NCBI GenBank assembly: GCA_910576865.1
Contig: CAJTKE010000003.1
Span: 124,001-188,000, forward strand
Origin: an uncultured Oscillibacter sp.
GTDB taxonomy: Bacteria; Bacillota; Clostridia; Oscillospirales; Oscillospiraceae
Direction: 5' to 3'
Length of the DNA: 64,000 nt
The position numbers and the translations under genes were made by a program. A model generated the notes under the pieces. It was not told where the DNA came from and searched no databases. It saw nothing but the letters and a program-made list of their open reading frames with translations. Below are positions 8,119 through 16,027 of this stretch, piece after piece. Within the stretch, counting starts at the first letter, position 1. Every line of letters starts with the position of its first letter.

Positions 8119-10682
8119 AAAAACTGCTGAACAACGCCACGCGTTTTCTGACCGTCAGTCTGGCGCTGGTCCTTCTGCTGACGGTGTGCATCTTCTCCTT
8201 CCTGGCTTATTTCATGGTGCACAAAAGCAATGAGACCATCAGCACCGTGGGCACCACCTACATGTCCGGCATGGGGGAAAAGGTCACCCAGCACTTCGCC
8301 ACCACCATCGAGCTCCGCCTCTCCCAGGTGGACGCCCTGGTGAAGAGCTTCCCGGAGCTGGACGGCCCCTCCGCCAGCCTTCGCAGCGACCTGACCTTCA
8401 ACGCCAAAGCCCGGGACTTCGAGTCCCTGGCCTTTTACTCCTCCTCCGGGGAATTCGACATGATTTACGGCGACCCTCCCACCCTGTCCAACCCCGAGCC
8501 CTTCCTGGCCTCCATGAACAACGGGGACAAAAAGGTGGCCGTGGCCGACACCAACCACGGGGAGCGGGATGTCATCCTGGGCGTCTCCGCCGAATACACC
8601 ATGTCCAACGGGGAAACCTCCACCGCCCTGGTGGCCAGCCTCCCCGCCGACTACATCGCCGAGACCCTCTCCCTTTACAGCGAGACCTCCCTGGTCTACT
8701 CCCATATCATCCGGCGGGACGGCACCTTTGTCATCCGCAGCGGCGGCGCCTACCGGGAGAACTATTTCGACCGCATCCAGGCCCTCTTTGAGGAGCAGGG
8801 GGAGAGCGGAGAGCAGTGCATCCGGGAGCTGGAGGCCGCCATGGACGCCGGGGAGGACTATACCGCCCTCCTCACCCTCGGCAGCGAGCGGCGGCATCTC
8901 CAGTGCAACAAGCTCCCCTATTCCGAGTGGTTCCTGGTGACGGTTCTGCCCTACGGCCAGCTGGACGAGACCGTCAGCGACCTGGGCCGGGCCTCGCTGT
9001 ATCTGGCGTTTTTGTGCTGCGCCGTGGTGCTGGCGGCGCTGCTGCTGGTGTTCTTGCAGTACTCCAAGATCCTCCGGGAGCAGATGGCGGAGCTGGACAA
9101 GGCCCGGAAGGAGGCCATCCACGCCAACAAGGCCAAGAGCGAATTCCTCTCCAACATGTCCCACGACATCCGGACCCCCATGAACGCCATCGTGGGCATG
9201 ACGGCCATCGCCACCGCCAACATTGACGACAAGCAGCAGGTACAAAACTGCCTGAAAAAAATCACCCTCTCCAGCCGCCACCTCCTGGGCCTTATCAACG
9301 ACGTGCTGGACATGAGCAAAATCGAAAGCGGCAAGCTGACGCTGAACATGGACCAGATCTCCCTCCGGGAGGTGATGGACAGCATCGTCAGCATCGCCCA
9401 GCCCCAGGTCCGCTCCAAGCACCAGCAGTTTGACGTGTTCATCCACGACATCTCCACGGAGAATGTCTGCTGCGACAGCGTGCGGCTGAACCAGGTCCTG
9501 CTGAACATCCTGGGCAACGCCCTGAAATTCACCCCCGACGGCGGACTCATCCAGGTCTCCCTCTACGAGGAGGAATCTCCCAAGGGAGAGGGCTACGTCC
9601 GGACCCACATCGTGGTCAAGGACAACGGCATCGGCATGACCCCGGAGTTCAAGGAGAAAATTTTCGAGTCCTTCGTCCGGGAGGACAGCGCCCGGGTCCG
9701 CCGGACCGAGGGCTCCGGCCTGGGCATGGCCATCACGAAATACATTGTGGACACCATGGGCGGCACCATCGAGGTGGAAAGCGAGCTGGGCAAGGGCAGC
9801 GAGTTCCACGTCACCCTGGACCTCCAGCGGGCCGAGACCCCGGAGGAGGAGATGATCCTCCCCGAGTGGAACATCCTGGTGGTGGACGACGACCAGCAGC
9901 TGTGCGAGAGCACTGCCGCCTCCCTGAAATCCATCGGCGTCCGGGCCGATTGGGCCCTGACCGCGGAGGGCGCCCTGGAGATGCTGGAGCGCCGGGCCAG
10001 CATCCGGGACAATTACCACATCATCCTCCTGGACTGGAAGCTGCCGGACATGGACGGCATCTCCGCCGCCAGGGAGATCCGCCGCCGCTTCGGCGAGGAG
10101 ACTCCCATCATGCTGATCTCCGCCTATGACTGGAGCGAGATCGAGACGGAGGCCCGGGACGCGGGCATCACCGGCTTCATCTCCAAGCCGCTGTTCCGCT
10201 CCACCCTCTTCTACGGGCTGAAGCCCTTCATCGACGCCTCCGGCACGTCCGAGGAGCTTGTCCACGAGGAGCGGTACGCCGACTTCACCGGCCGGCGCAT
10301 CCTCCTGGCGGAGGACAACGACCTGAACTGGGAAATCGCCAGCGAGCTCCTCTCCGACCTGGGGCTGGAGCTGGACTGGGCGGAAAACGGCAAGCTCTGC
10401 GTGGAGAAATTCCAGGCGTCCTCCCCGGGCTTCTACGACGCCATCCTGATGGACCTGCGGATGCCGGTGATGACGGGCTACGAGGCGACCGAGGCCATCC
10501 GGAAGCTGGACAGGCCCGACAAGAACATCCCCATCATCGCCATGACCGCCGACGCCTTCTCGGAGGATATCAAAAAATGCCTGGACGCGGGGATGAACGC
10601 CCACGTGGCCAAGCCCATCGACATCCGGGAGGTCTCCCGGCTGCTGGAGAAATTCATCCACGAATACCACCACGGGGAATAA
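8115..10682 (+). CDS. Hybrid sensor histidine kinase with two receiver domains
   Basis: A membrane sensor kinase of 855 residues. It has a transmembrane helix at about 11-35, an extracytoplasmic sensing region (about 36-295, Cache-like by size and position), a second transmembrane helix at about 297-318, a HisKA dimerisation domain with phospho-acceptor His350 in FLSNMSHDIRTPMN, an ATPase domain (N box NQVLLNILGNALKFT, G boxes DNGIGM and GSGLGMAI), and two receiver domains with acceptors Asp640 (LLDWKLPDMDG) and Asp780 (LMDLRMPVMTG). All catalytic residues look intact. The start codon overlaps the stop of the HPt gene, so the pair is translationally coupled. The domain set kinase-REC-REC plus a separate HPt fits a BarA-like phosphorelay feeding the receiver of the cyclic-di-GMP enzyme. 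Confidence 0.94.
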   Translation: MKKLLNNATRFLTVSLALVLLLTVCIFSFLAYFMVHKSNETISTVGTTYMSGMGEKVTQHFATTIELRLSQVDALVKSFPELDGPSASLRSDLTFNAKARDFESLAFYSSSGEFDMIYGDPPTLSNPEPFLASMNNGDKKVAVADTNHGERDVILGVSAEYTMSNGETSTALVASLPADYIAETLSLYSETSLVYSHIIRRDGTFVIRSGGAYRENYFDRIQALFEEQGESGEQCIRELEAAMDAGEDYTALLTLGSERRHLQCNKLPYSEWFLVTVLPYGQLDETVSDLGRASLYLAFLCCAVVLAALLLVFLQYSKILREQMAELDKARKEAIHANKAKSEFLSNMSHDIRTPMNAIVGMTAIATANIDDKQQVQNCLKKITLSSRHLLGLINDVLDMSKIESGKLTLNMDQISLREVMDSIVSIAQPQVRSKHQQFDVFIHDISTENVCCDSVRLNQVLLNILGNALKFTPDGGLIQVSLYEEESPKGEGYVRTHIVVKDNGIGMTPEFKEKIFESFVREDSARVRRTEGSGLGMAITKYIVDTMGGTIEVESELGKGSEFHVTLDLQRAETPEEEMILPEWNILVVDDDQQLCESTAASLKSIGVRADWALTAEGALEMLERRASIRDNYHIILLDWKLPDMDGISAAREIRRRFGEETPIMLISAYDWSEIETEARDAGITGFISKPLFRSTLFYGLKPFIDASGTSEELVHEERYADFTGRRILLAEDNDLNWEIASELLSDLGLELDWAENGKLCVEKFQASSPGFYDAILMDLRMPVMTGYEATEAIRKLDRPDKNIPIIAMTADAFSEDIKKCLDAGMNAHVAKPIDIREVSRLLEKFIHEYHHGE

Positions 10683-10683
10683 G

Positions 10684-10718
10684 AAAAGGCGGCGGGGAAA
10701 ACTCCCCTCCGCCTTTTT
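10684..10718. terminator. Bidirectional intrinsic terminator
   Basis: AAAAGGCGG pairs with CCGCCTTTTT around a GGGGAAAACTCCCC inner hairpin. It has A and T runs on both flanks, so it can end both the signalling operon and the convergent gene at 10731. Confidence 0.85.
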
Positions 10719-10730
10719 CATCTCCCGTTT

Positions 10731-11234
10731 TCAGCACTCCGCCGCCTCTCCGCCGGAGGCCGGGGCCTCCGTCTCTCCGCCGTCGGACTCGGAGGAGCCG
10801 CCCTCCCGTTCCTCGTCCTCCAGGACGGACTCCCACTCCTTGGGCTTCTCCTTGGGCACCCGGCAGGCGATGGCCAGCTTGTACCCGTCCGGGTCGGCTT
10901 CCATCAAAAACTGCTCGTCCTGGGGCGGCACCTTGTCCCCCCTCATGATCCGGGAGGCGATCTTTTGGCACTTCTCCATGACGTCCAGGGACTTGGACAG
11001 CATCTCCAGGTCCCCGTTCTTCCGCTGCGCGGCCTCCAGGCGCTTTCTCTCCTCCTCCATCTTCCGCCGGTCCATCTCCCGGAGGAAGGACAGCGCCGCC
11101 TGGGACCAGTCGGCCTTGTCGCCCCTGGGCCCGGCCGGGGCCCTGTTCGTCCCGGCGGGCCGCTTCTCCGCCTGGGGCGCGGCCTTCGCCGTCTGCTCGG
11201 CCCGCCTCCGCCGTCCGTTCACGCTGAGCTCCAT
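10731..11234 (-). CDS. Uncharacterised 167-residue charged protein
   Basis: I do not recognise the family. The protein begins MELSVNGRRRR, has an Ala/Pro/Lys-rich N-terminal third, a predicted helical and partly coiled-coil middle (ALSFLREMDRRKMEEERKR then LEMLSKSLDVMEKCQKIASR), a short conserved-looking segment (PPQDEQFLMEADPDGYKLA) and an acidic Ser/Gly/Glu tail. There is no signal peptide or membrane helix. The ATG at 11234 is chosen because GGGAGG is seven bases upstream; an in-frame ATG 11 codons earlier lacks a ribosome site. Its position next to flagellar and signalling genes hints at a role there, but nothing in the sequence proves it. Confidence 0.7.
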   Translation of the reverse strand: MELSVNGRRRRAEQTAKAAPQAEKRPAGTNRAPAGPRGDKADWSQAALSFLREMDRRKMEEERKRLEAAQRKNGDLEMLSKSLDVMEKCQKIASRIMRGDKVPPQDEQFLMEADPDGYKLAIACRVPKEKPKEWESVLEDEEREGGSSESDGGETEAPASGGEAAEC

Positions 11235-11282
11235 GGTCCGCCCTCCCATACCTTGTTTCATATCCATCGCCCCGTCCGAGGC

Positions 11283-11311
11283 TTGACAATACCCCTCATC
11301 CGGGGTATACT
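11283..11311 (+). promoter_or_regulatory. Consensus sigma-A promoter of a short antisense RNA
   Basis: TTGACA (11283-11288), 17 bases, TATACT (11306-11311). This is among the best promoters in the window, yet no gene lies in the next 80 bases on the plus strand. Transcription would start near 11318 and meet the terminator hairpin at 11370-11399. Confidence 0.75.
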
Positions 11312-11317
11312 GTTGAC

Positions 11318-11408
11318 AAAGGCGCCGCGGAGCGGTTGGCCCGAGTTCACTGGCTTCTATTCAGAAATGGAAACCGTCACCTGCCGGGGTGGCGGTTTCT
11401 GCGTTTTA
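11318..11408 (+). ncRNA. Candidate antisense/antitoxin RNA
   Basis: Predicted 85-90 base RNA from the promoter at 11283-11311 to the hairpin GAAACCGTCACC (11370-11381)/GGTGGCGGTTTC (11388-11399), followed by TGCGTTTT. Its 3' part is complementary to the end of the small reading frame on the minus strand, and the hairpin is shared. Boundaries are inferred from promoter and terminator only. Confidence 0.5.
11370..11399. terminator. Shared bidirectional terminator of the small locus
   Basis: A 12-bp stem with a TGCCGG loop. It is followed by TGCGTTTT on the plus strand and by CATTTCTG on the minus strand. It lies in the overlap of the antisense RNA and the small reading frame. Confidence 0.6.
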
Positions 11409-11454
11409 CAGTAATCGTGACCGTATAGATCCCAATATGTAACGTAACACGCAT
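11377..11454 (-). CDS. 25-residue cationic peptide, candidate type I toxin
   Basis: A tiny frame starting MRVTLHIGIYTVTITVKRR and ending RHPGR. It has a beta-branched hydrophobic stretch of about 14 residues followed by a strongly basic tail. The ribosome site AAAGGAGGTGA is an almost full-length match to the 3' end of 16S rRNA, eight bases from the ATG, and is enclosed in a CCTCC-GAAA-GGAGG hairpin (11463-11476) with a stable GNRA loop. The stop codon lies inside the hairpin that also ends the opposing RNA. A strong but hidden ribosome site, an overlapping antisense RNA and a shared terminator are the usual marks of type I toxin-antitoxin loci. The peptide is shorter than most known toxins, so a leader peptide is an alternative. 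A possible promoter is TTGTGA (11637-11632) with TATTTT (11614-11609). Confidence 0.5.
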   Translation of the reverse strand: MRVTLHIGIYTVTITVKRRNRHPGR

Positions 11455-11462
11455 CGGCTTCA

Positions 11463-11476
11463 CCTCCTTTCGGAGG
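11463..11476 (-). promoter_or_regulatory. SD-masking hairpin with GNRA loop
   Basis: On the minus-strand RNA CCTCC pairs with the GGAGG of the ribosome site of the 25-residue frame across a GAAA tetraloop. The pairing blocks the Shine-Dalgarno sequence until it is opened. Confidence 0.55.
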
Positions 11477-11658
11477 ATGTGGCCAACCGCCCCGCCCTTC
11501 GGCGCCCTGCCTACACCATAACATAGAATCCGGCGGAACGCAAGCCCGCTTCCTTGTGAAATCTCCCACTTCCCTTTCCCCACCGAGTATGATATCATCT
11601 TCCTGTCCAAAATAAGTCATACCTTTATTTTTCACAATACACAAAGGAGGGCCCCGCC

Positions 11659-13332
11659 ATGCACGTTCCGTCCGACATCGAGATCGCCCAGTCCTGCCAG
11701 ATGCGCCCCATCGGGGAAATCGCCGCCGCCGCCGGCGTCGATGCTCAGTACCTGGAGCTCTACGGAAACTACAAGGCCAAGGTGGACCCCCGCCTCCTCC
11801 GGGAGAGCCGGCGGGGCGACGGGAAGCTGATTCTGGTCACCGCCATCAACCCCACCCCCGCCGGGGAGGGCAAGACCACCACCACCGTGGGCCTTGCCGA
11901 CGCCCTCCGCCGCCTGGGGAAGAACACCCTGGTGGCCCTGCGGGAGCCCTCCCTGGGCCCCGTCTTCGGCGTGAAAGGCGGCGCGGCCGGAGGCGGCTAC
12001 GCCCAGGTGGTGCCCATGGAGGATATCAACCTCCATTTCACCGGGGACTTCCACGCCATCGGCGCGGCCAACAACCTCTGCGCCGCCATGCTGGACAACC
12101 ACATCCAGCAGGGGAACGCCCTGGGCATCGACGTGAAGAAAATCACCTGGAAGCGCTGTGTGGACATGAACGACCGCCAGCTCCGGAACATCGTGGACGG
12201 CCTGGGAGGCCGGATGCAGGGTGTGCCCCGGGAAGACGGCTTCGACATCACCGTGGCCAGCGAGATCATGGCGGTCCTCTGCCTCTCCTCCGACATCCCG
12301 GACCTGAAGGCCCGCCTTGGCCGGATGGTGGTGGCCTGCACCTATGACGGCAGGCCTGTCACCGCCCACGACCTGAAGGCCGAGGGGGCCATGGCCGCCC
12401 TCCTCAAGGACGCGCTGAAGCCCAATCTGGTCCAGACCCTGGAGGGGACCCCCGCCTTCATCCACGGCGGACCCTTCGCCAACATCGCCCACGGCTGCAA
12501 CTCCGTCATGGCCACCCGCCTTGCCATGAGGCTGGCGGACTACGCCGTCACCGAGGCGGGCTTCGGCGCGGACCTGGGGGCGGAGAAGTTCCTGGACATC
12601 AAGTGCCGCCTCGCCGGGCTGACTCCCAGCGCCGTGGTGGTGGTGGCCACGGTCCGGGCCCTCAAGAACCACGGCGGCGTCCCCAAGGCGGAGCTGAACG
12701 CCGAGAACCTGGAGGCCCTGGAGAAGGGCCTGCCCAACCTGCTCCAGCACGTGGACAACATCAAGAACGTCTACGGCCTGCCCTGCGTGGTGGCCGTCAA
12801 CGCCTTCCCCACGGACACCACCCGCGAGCTTCAGCTGGTGGAGGACAAATGCCGGGCCCTGGGGGTGAACGTGGCCCTCAGCGAGGTCTGGGCCAAGGGC
12901 GGCGAGGGCGGCACGGCCCTGGCCCAGGAGGTTCTCCGCCTCTGCGAGGAGCCGGGTGACTTCCGCTTCGCCTACGACACCGAGGACACGATTGAAAACA
13001 AAATCAACGCCATCGCGCGGAAGGTCTACCACGCCGACGGGGCCGTCCTGACCCCCGCCGCGAAAAAGCAGCTCTCGGAGCTGGAGGCCCTGGGCTTCGG
13101 CAAGCTCCCCGTCTGCATGGCGAAAACCCAATACAGCTTCTCCGACGACCCGGCCCTGCTGGGGGCCCCCAAGGGCTTCACCATCACCGTCCGCAATCTG
13201 AAGGTCTCCGCCGGGGCGGGCTTCCTGGTGGCCCTCACCGGGGACATCATGACCATGCCGGGTCTTCCCAAGGTCCCCGCCGCCGAGAAGATCGACGTGG
13301 ACGAAAACGGCAGGATTACAGGACTTTTTTAA
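11659..13332 (+). CDS. fhs: Formate-tetrahydrofolate ligase
   Basis: Joins formate to tetrahydrofolate with ATP to make 10-formyl-tetrahydrofolate, the entry of the methyl branch of the Wood-Ljungdahl pathway and a supply of one-carbon units for purines. The 557-residue length and sequence fit the family. The nucleotide-binding loop is TPAGEGKTTTTVG (about residues 67-79), followed by the conserved LREPSLGPVFGVKGGAAGGG, DINLHFTGDFHAI and GGVPKAEL segments. AAGGAGGG precedes the ATG. The formate/nitrite channel follows 13 bases later, so the pair probably takes up and uses formate. Confidence 0.98.
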   Translation: MHVPSDIEIAQSCQMRPIGEIAAAAGVDAQYLELYGNYKAKVDPRLLRESRRGDGKLILVTAINPTPAGEGKTTTTVGLADALRRLGKNTLVALREPSLGPVFGVKGGAAGGGYAQVVPMEDINLHFTGDFHAIGAANNLCAAMLDNHIQQGNALGIDVKKITWKRCVDMNDRQLRNIVDGLGGRMQGVPREDGFDITVASEIMAVLCLSSDIPDLKARLGRMVVACTYDGRPVTAHDLKAEGAMAALLKDALKPNLVQTLEGTPAFIHGGPFANIAHGCNSVMATRLAMRLADYAVTEAGFGADLGAEKFLDIKCRLAGLTPSAVVVVATVRALKNHGGVPKAELNAENLEALEKGLPNLLQHVDNIKNVYGLPCVVAVNAFPTDTTRELQLVEDKCRALGVNVALSEVWAKGGEGGTALAQEVLRLCEEPGDFRFAYDTEDTIENKINAIARKVYHADGAVLTPAAKKQLSELEALGFGKLPVCMAKTQYSFSDDPALLGAPKGFTITVRNLKVSAGAGFLVALTGDIMTMPGLPKVPAAEKIDVDENGRITGLF

Positions 13333-13345
13333 GGAGGGCGGGCCC

Positions 13346-14161
13346 ATGTCCTACCTCTCCCCCAAGGAATTTCTGGAACGTTACGCCGCCGCCGGGACGG
13401 CAAAAACCCAAAAACCCGCCGGGAAGCTCCTGGCCCTCTCCGTCCTGGCCGGGGCCCTCATCGCCCTGGGCTGCGCCGCCACCAACACGGCGGTCCACGG
13501 CATGGAGAACGTCGGCCTTGCCCGGACGGTTTCCGGCCTCCTGTTCCCCTTCGGCCTGTGCATGGTCATCGTCACCGGGGCGGAGCTCTTCACCGGGAAC
13601 AGCCTCCTGGCCCTCTCCCTGCTGGAAGGGAAATGCACCCTCCCCGGCCTCCTGCGGAACTGGTGCCTCGTCTACCTGGGGAACTTCCTGGGGGCGTTCC
13701 TGACGGCGGCGGGCTGCGTGTGGTTCGGCCAGCTGAACCACTCCGCCGGAGGGCTGGCGGTCCACACCATCCGCTTGGCCGCCGGGAAGTGCGGCATCTC
13801 CTTCCTGAGCGGCTTCGGCCTGGGCATCTTCTGTAACCTCCTGGTGTGCCTGGGGGTCCTGCTGGCCCTCTCGGCCACGGACGGGGCCGGGCGGCTCATG
13901 GGGGCCTTCCTCCCCGTGTGCTATTTCGTCCTCTGCGGCTTCGAGCACTGCGTGGCCAACATGTACTACGTCTCCGCCGGTCTGCTGGCGGTGCAAAACC
14001 CCCACTATCTCCAGCTGGCCCAGGAGGCCGGGGTGGAACTCTCCGCCCTGACCGTCCCCAATTTCCTCCTGGGAAACCTCCTCCCCGTCACCCTGGGGAA
14101 CGTCCTGGGGGGCGCGGGGCTGGCGGTTCTGCTCTGGTACGCGCACTTGAAAAAAGACTGA
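13346..14161 (+). CDS. Formate/nitrite transporter family channel
   Basis: A pentameric membrane channel of the FNT family (FocA/NirC) for small monovalent anions. The 271 residues contain six hydrophobic helices and the family motifs GAELFTGN (second half of the first repeat), the NFLGAF turn and the C-terminal signature FEHCVANMYYVSAG. Its histidine in FEHCVANM matches the pore histidine of FocA. Tight linkage to fhs makes formate the likely substrate. GGAGG lies before the start. Confidence 0.93.
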   Translation: MSYLSPKEFLERYAAAGTAKTQKPAGKLLALSVLAGALIALGCAATNTAVHGMENVGLARTVSGLLFPFGLCMVIVTGAELFTGNSLLALSLLEGKCTLPGLLRNWCLVYLGNFLGAFLTAAGCVWFGQLNHSAGGLAVHTIRLAAGKCGISFLSGFGLGIFCNLLVCLGVLLALSATDGAGRLMGAFLPVCYFVLCGFEHCVANMYYVSAGLLAVQNPHYLQLAQEAGVELSALTVPNFLLGNLLPVTLGNVLGGAGLAVLLWYAHLKKD

Positions 14162-14165
14162 AAAC

Positions 14166-14198
14166 ACCGGGCCGGGAGGCGTCGCCTCCCGGCCCGGT
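14166..14198. terminator. Strong hairpin between convergent genes
   Basis: ACCGGGCCGGGAGGCG pairs with CGCCTCCCGGCCCGGT with almost no loop. It lies between the channel gene and the convergent operon at 14203. The T-run is poor (CCGCTTATT), so it may act mainly as a barrier. Confidence 0.6.
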
Positions 14199-14202
14199 CC
14201 GC

Positions 14203-14865
14203 TTATTCCACAAACGAGGACATCCCCTGCTCCAGCTCCACCCTGGCGGTTTCGTAGTAATATTTGTCATACCCGATGACGGTGAAGTCCTGGACGCTCC
14301 AGCTGACCTCCGCGTCGGCGCGGGCCGCCGCCAGGAAGTAACGCCGCCCGTCCTTCTCCAGCCAGTCCCCCTCCTCCAGGACCCACTCCTGTTCCGTCTG
14401 GCCGGTGGGCAGGTCCGAGTCGTCCCCGAAGGTGACCCAGCTCCCCTGGATCTTCAGCCGGACGATGTCCGGGCCGTCAATTCTGCCGAAGACATACAGC
14501 CGCATCCTGTCCCCCACGCGCATGGTCCACATCCCGCAGTGCATGGGGGCCTCCTCGGTGCAGTCCAGCGGGAAGCCGAAGCCGTCCATCCACCCCAGAT
14601 ACGTCAGCCGCGTCCCGCTGAGCATGGTGACGTTTTCGTTCTCCGTCAGATAGGCCAGGAAGTTCCAGCGGAAGTTCGGCTCCCAGTCCCGGCAGACCAC
14701 CGCCGTCCGCCCCGTGCCCGCCTGCTCCTCGTTGCGGCGGATGGCCTGAATGGGGAACAGCAGGCCGATCAGGAACACATGGTTCACCAGAAACAGCGCC
14801 GCCAGCGCGATGAGGACCCGCCGCGCCGTCCGCCTCCTCCGGGAGAGCGTTTTTGTTTTCCTCAT
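14203..14865 (-). CDS. Uncharacterised membrane-anchored protein in PadR operon
   Basis: I do not recognise the family. The 220-residue protein has a basic N-terminus (MRKTKTLSRRRRTARR), one transmembrane helix at about 17-37 and a long outer domain rich in Trp and Tyr (RDWEPNFRWNFLAY, YLGWMDGFGFPLD, GYDKYYYETARVELEQG). GGAGG stands before the ATG, which overlaps the stop of the upstream gene by ATGA. It is the third gene of padR-HAAS protein-this gene, so it is probably a regulated cell-surface or envelope protein. Confidence 0.75.
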   Translation of the reverse strand: MRKTKTLSRRRRTARRVLIALAALFLVNHVFLIGLLFPIQAIRRNEEQAGTGRTAVVCRDWEPNFRWNFLAYLTENENVTMLSGTRLTYLGWMDGFGFPLDCTEEAPMHCGMWTMRVGDRMRLYVFGRIDGPDIVRLKIQGSWVTFGDDSDLPTGQTEQEWVLEEGDWLEKDGRRYFLAAARADAEVSWSVQDFTVIGYDKYYYETARVELEQGMSSFVE

Positions 14866-15596
14866 GCCGTCTCCTCCCCTCCCGGCAGGGGGACCTCCAG
14901 CCGGACGGTCCCCCCGATGGCCCGGTACTCCCAGACCACATGGGTGTCCCCCGGCTCCACCGGGGCCCAGCGGGCGGCGTACTGCGCCGTGGCCGTTCCC
15001 CGGCCCCCGCCGCTGGTCCCCGTCTCGCCCCGCTGGCTGAGCAGCTCGCTCCTGGCCCTCAGGCCGTTCGCCACGATGCCGAAGGGCCACCGGTCATACA
15101 TGCAGGCCAGCACCATGGCCGCCCTTTGGCCGTCCTTCTCCCCCACGGACACCTGATAGATCCGCAGCACGTCGTTCCCGACCTCCGCCCGGATGTCCAG
15201 CTCCTCCACGGCCTCCACGTTTTTCAGCTCGCCGATGGAGACGGCCGTGGACGGGCTGATCCGGACCGTCAGGCTGTCCCAGGCATAGCCCAGCATTCCA
15301 AACCCCAGCAATGCCTGGATGCACACCACCGCCGTCAGAATCACCGCCGCCCGGCCGATCCACAGCCACCACGGTCCCGGGTACTGCCGCGCCATCTCCC
15401 GGCCGATCTCCACCGGGTCCCCCATGGCCTCCAGGCACCGGGACTCCGCCAGCTCCTCGCTCCAGCCCATTTCCAAAAGGGCCTCCATCCGGTCCTCCAC
15501 GTGCTCCTCCAGCTCCCGGCGGACGTCCGCCCGCTCCTCCGCCGTCAGCCGCCCCAGGGGCAGGAGCACCCGGTCCAAAAACTCTCCCCGGGTCAT
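14862..15596 (-). CDS. HAAS-domain (DUF1700-like) membrane protein
   Basis: A 244-residue protein with an N-terminal helical HAAS-type domain (about 1-65: EFLDRVLLPLGRLTAEER, VEDRMEALLEMGWSEELAE, DPVEIGREMARQY), a transmembrane helix at about 75-95 and an outer beta-rich region. Proteins of this type are nearly always the partner of a PadR repressor in Firmicutes and are thought to sense or respond at the membrane. The ATG overlaps the padR stop (ATGA), as expected for that pair. The biochemical role is unknown. Confidence 0.8.
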   Translation of the reverse strand: MTRGEFLDRVLLPLGRLTAEERADVRRELEEHVEDRMEALLEMGWSEELAESRCLEAMGDPVEIGREMARQYPGPWWLWIGRAAVILTAVVCIQALLGFGMLGYAWDSLTVRISPSTAVSIGELKNVEAVEELDIRAEVGNDVLRIYQVSVGEKDGQRAAMVLACMYDRWPFGIVANGLRARSELLSQRGETGTSGGGRGTATAQYAARWAPVEPGDTHVVWEYRAIGGTVRLEVPLPGGEETA

Positions 15597-15931
15597 ACCG
15601 GCTCCGCCTCCGCCCCGCCCCGGAGCACGTCGTTCACCGCCCCGGAATAGCGCTTCCACGCGGCCTCCTCCTCCTGGAGGGCCCCCTGGCCCTTCCGGGT
15701 GAGGTGGTAGTACTTCCGCTCCCGGCCCGTGGGGGCCTGCTTCCGGTACGCCTCCACAAAGCCCTCCTGCTCCAGCCCGTGGAGCACCGGGTACAGCGTC
15801 CCCTCCTTCATGTCGAAGGTGTGGTTGGACCGCCGGGCCAACTCCACGATCATCTGATACCCGTACATGTCCTCCCCCGCCAGCAGGGACAGGGCCAGCA
15901 GCCGGGTGTGCTCAATGGCCTGTTTCTTCAT
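15593..15931 (-). CDS. PadR family transcriptional repressor
   Basis: A 112-residue winged-helix regulator. The DNA-binding region covers LLALSLLAGEDMYGYQMIVEL to GTLYPVLHGLEQEGFVEAY and the wing ERKYYHLTRKGQ; the C-terminal helix is short, as in the small PadR group. The start MKKQAIEH is chosen because GGAGG is six bases before it. The gene begins the operon with the HAAS-domain protein. The promoter carries a 19-base dyad lying exactly between the -35 and -10 boxes, so PadR probably represses its own operon. Confidence 0.92.
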   Translation of the reverse strand: MKKQAIEHTRLLALSLLAGEDMYGYQMIVELARRSNHTFDMKEGTLYPVLHGLEQEGFVEAYRKQAPTGRERKYYHLTRKGQGALQEEEAAWKRYSGAVNDVLRGGAEAEPV

Positions 15932-15968
15932 AAGCCGCCTCCGTTCCATACCTGGAATTTCTATGCTC

Positions 15969-15997
15969 ATTATACATAGTATTACTAGGTATGTCAA
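15969..15997 (-). promoter_or_regulatory. Perfect sigma-A promoter with PadR-like operator
   Basis: On the minus strand TTGACA (15997-15992), 17 bases, TATAAT (15974-15969). The spacer is filled by the dyad TACATAGTATTACTAGGTA (15973-15991 on the plus strand; 9-base half sites with one mismatch), in the ideal place to block polymerase. Confidence 0.8.
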
Positions 15998-16011
15998 GCC
16001 CAAAAAATCTG

Positions 16012-16020
16012 TGCTATAAT
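16012..16020 (+). promoter_or_regulatory. Extended -10 promoter directly before mutY
   Basis: TGCTATAAT is a full extended -10 element ending seven bases before the mutY ATG at 16028, and the -35 region (TGTCAA) is weak. Transcription would begin at or next to the start codon, which implies a leaderless message. Confidence 0.55.
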
Positions 16021-16027
16021 CTTCCCC

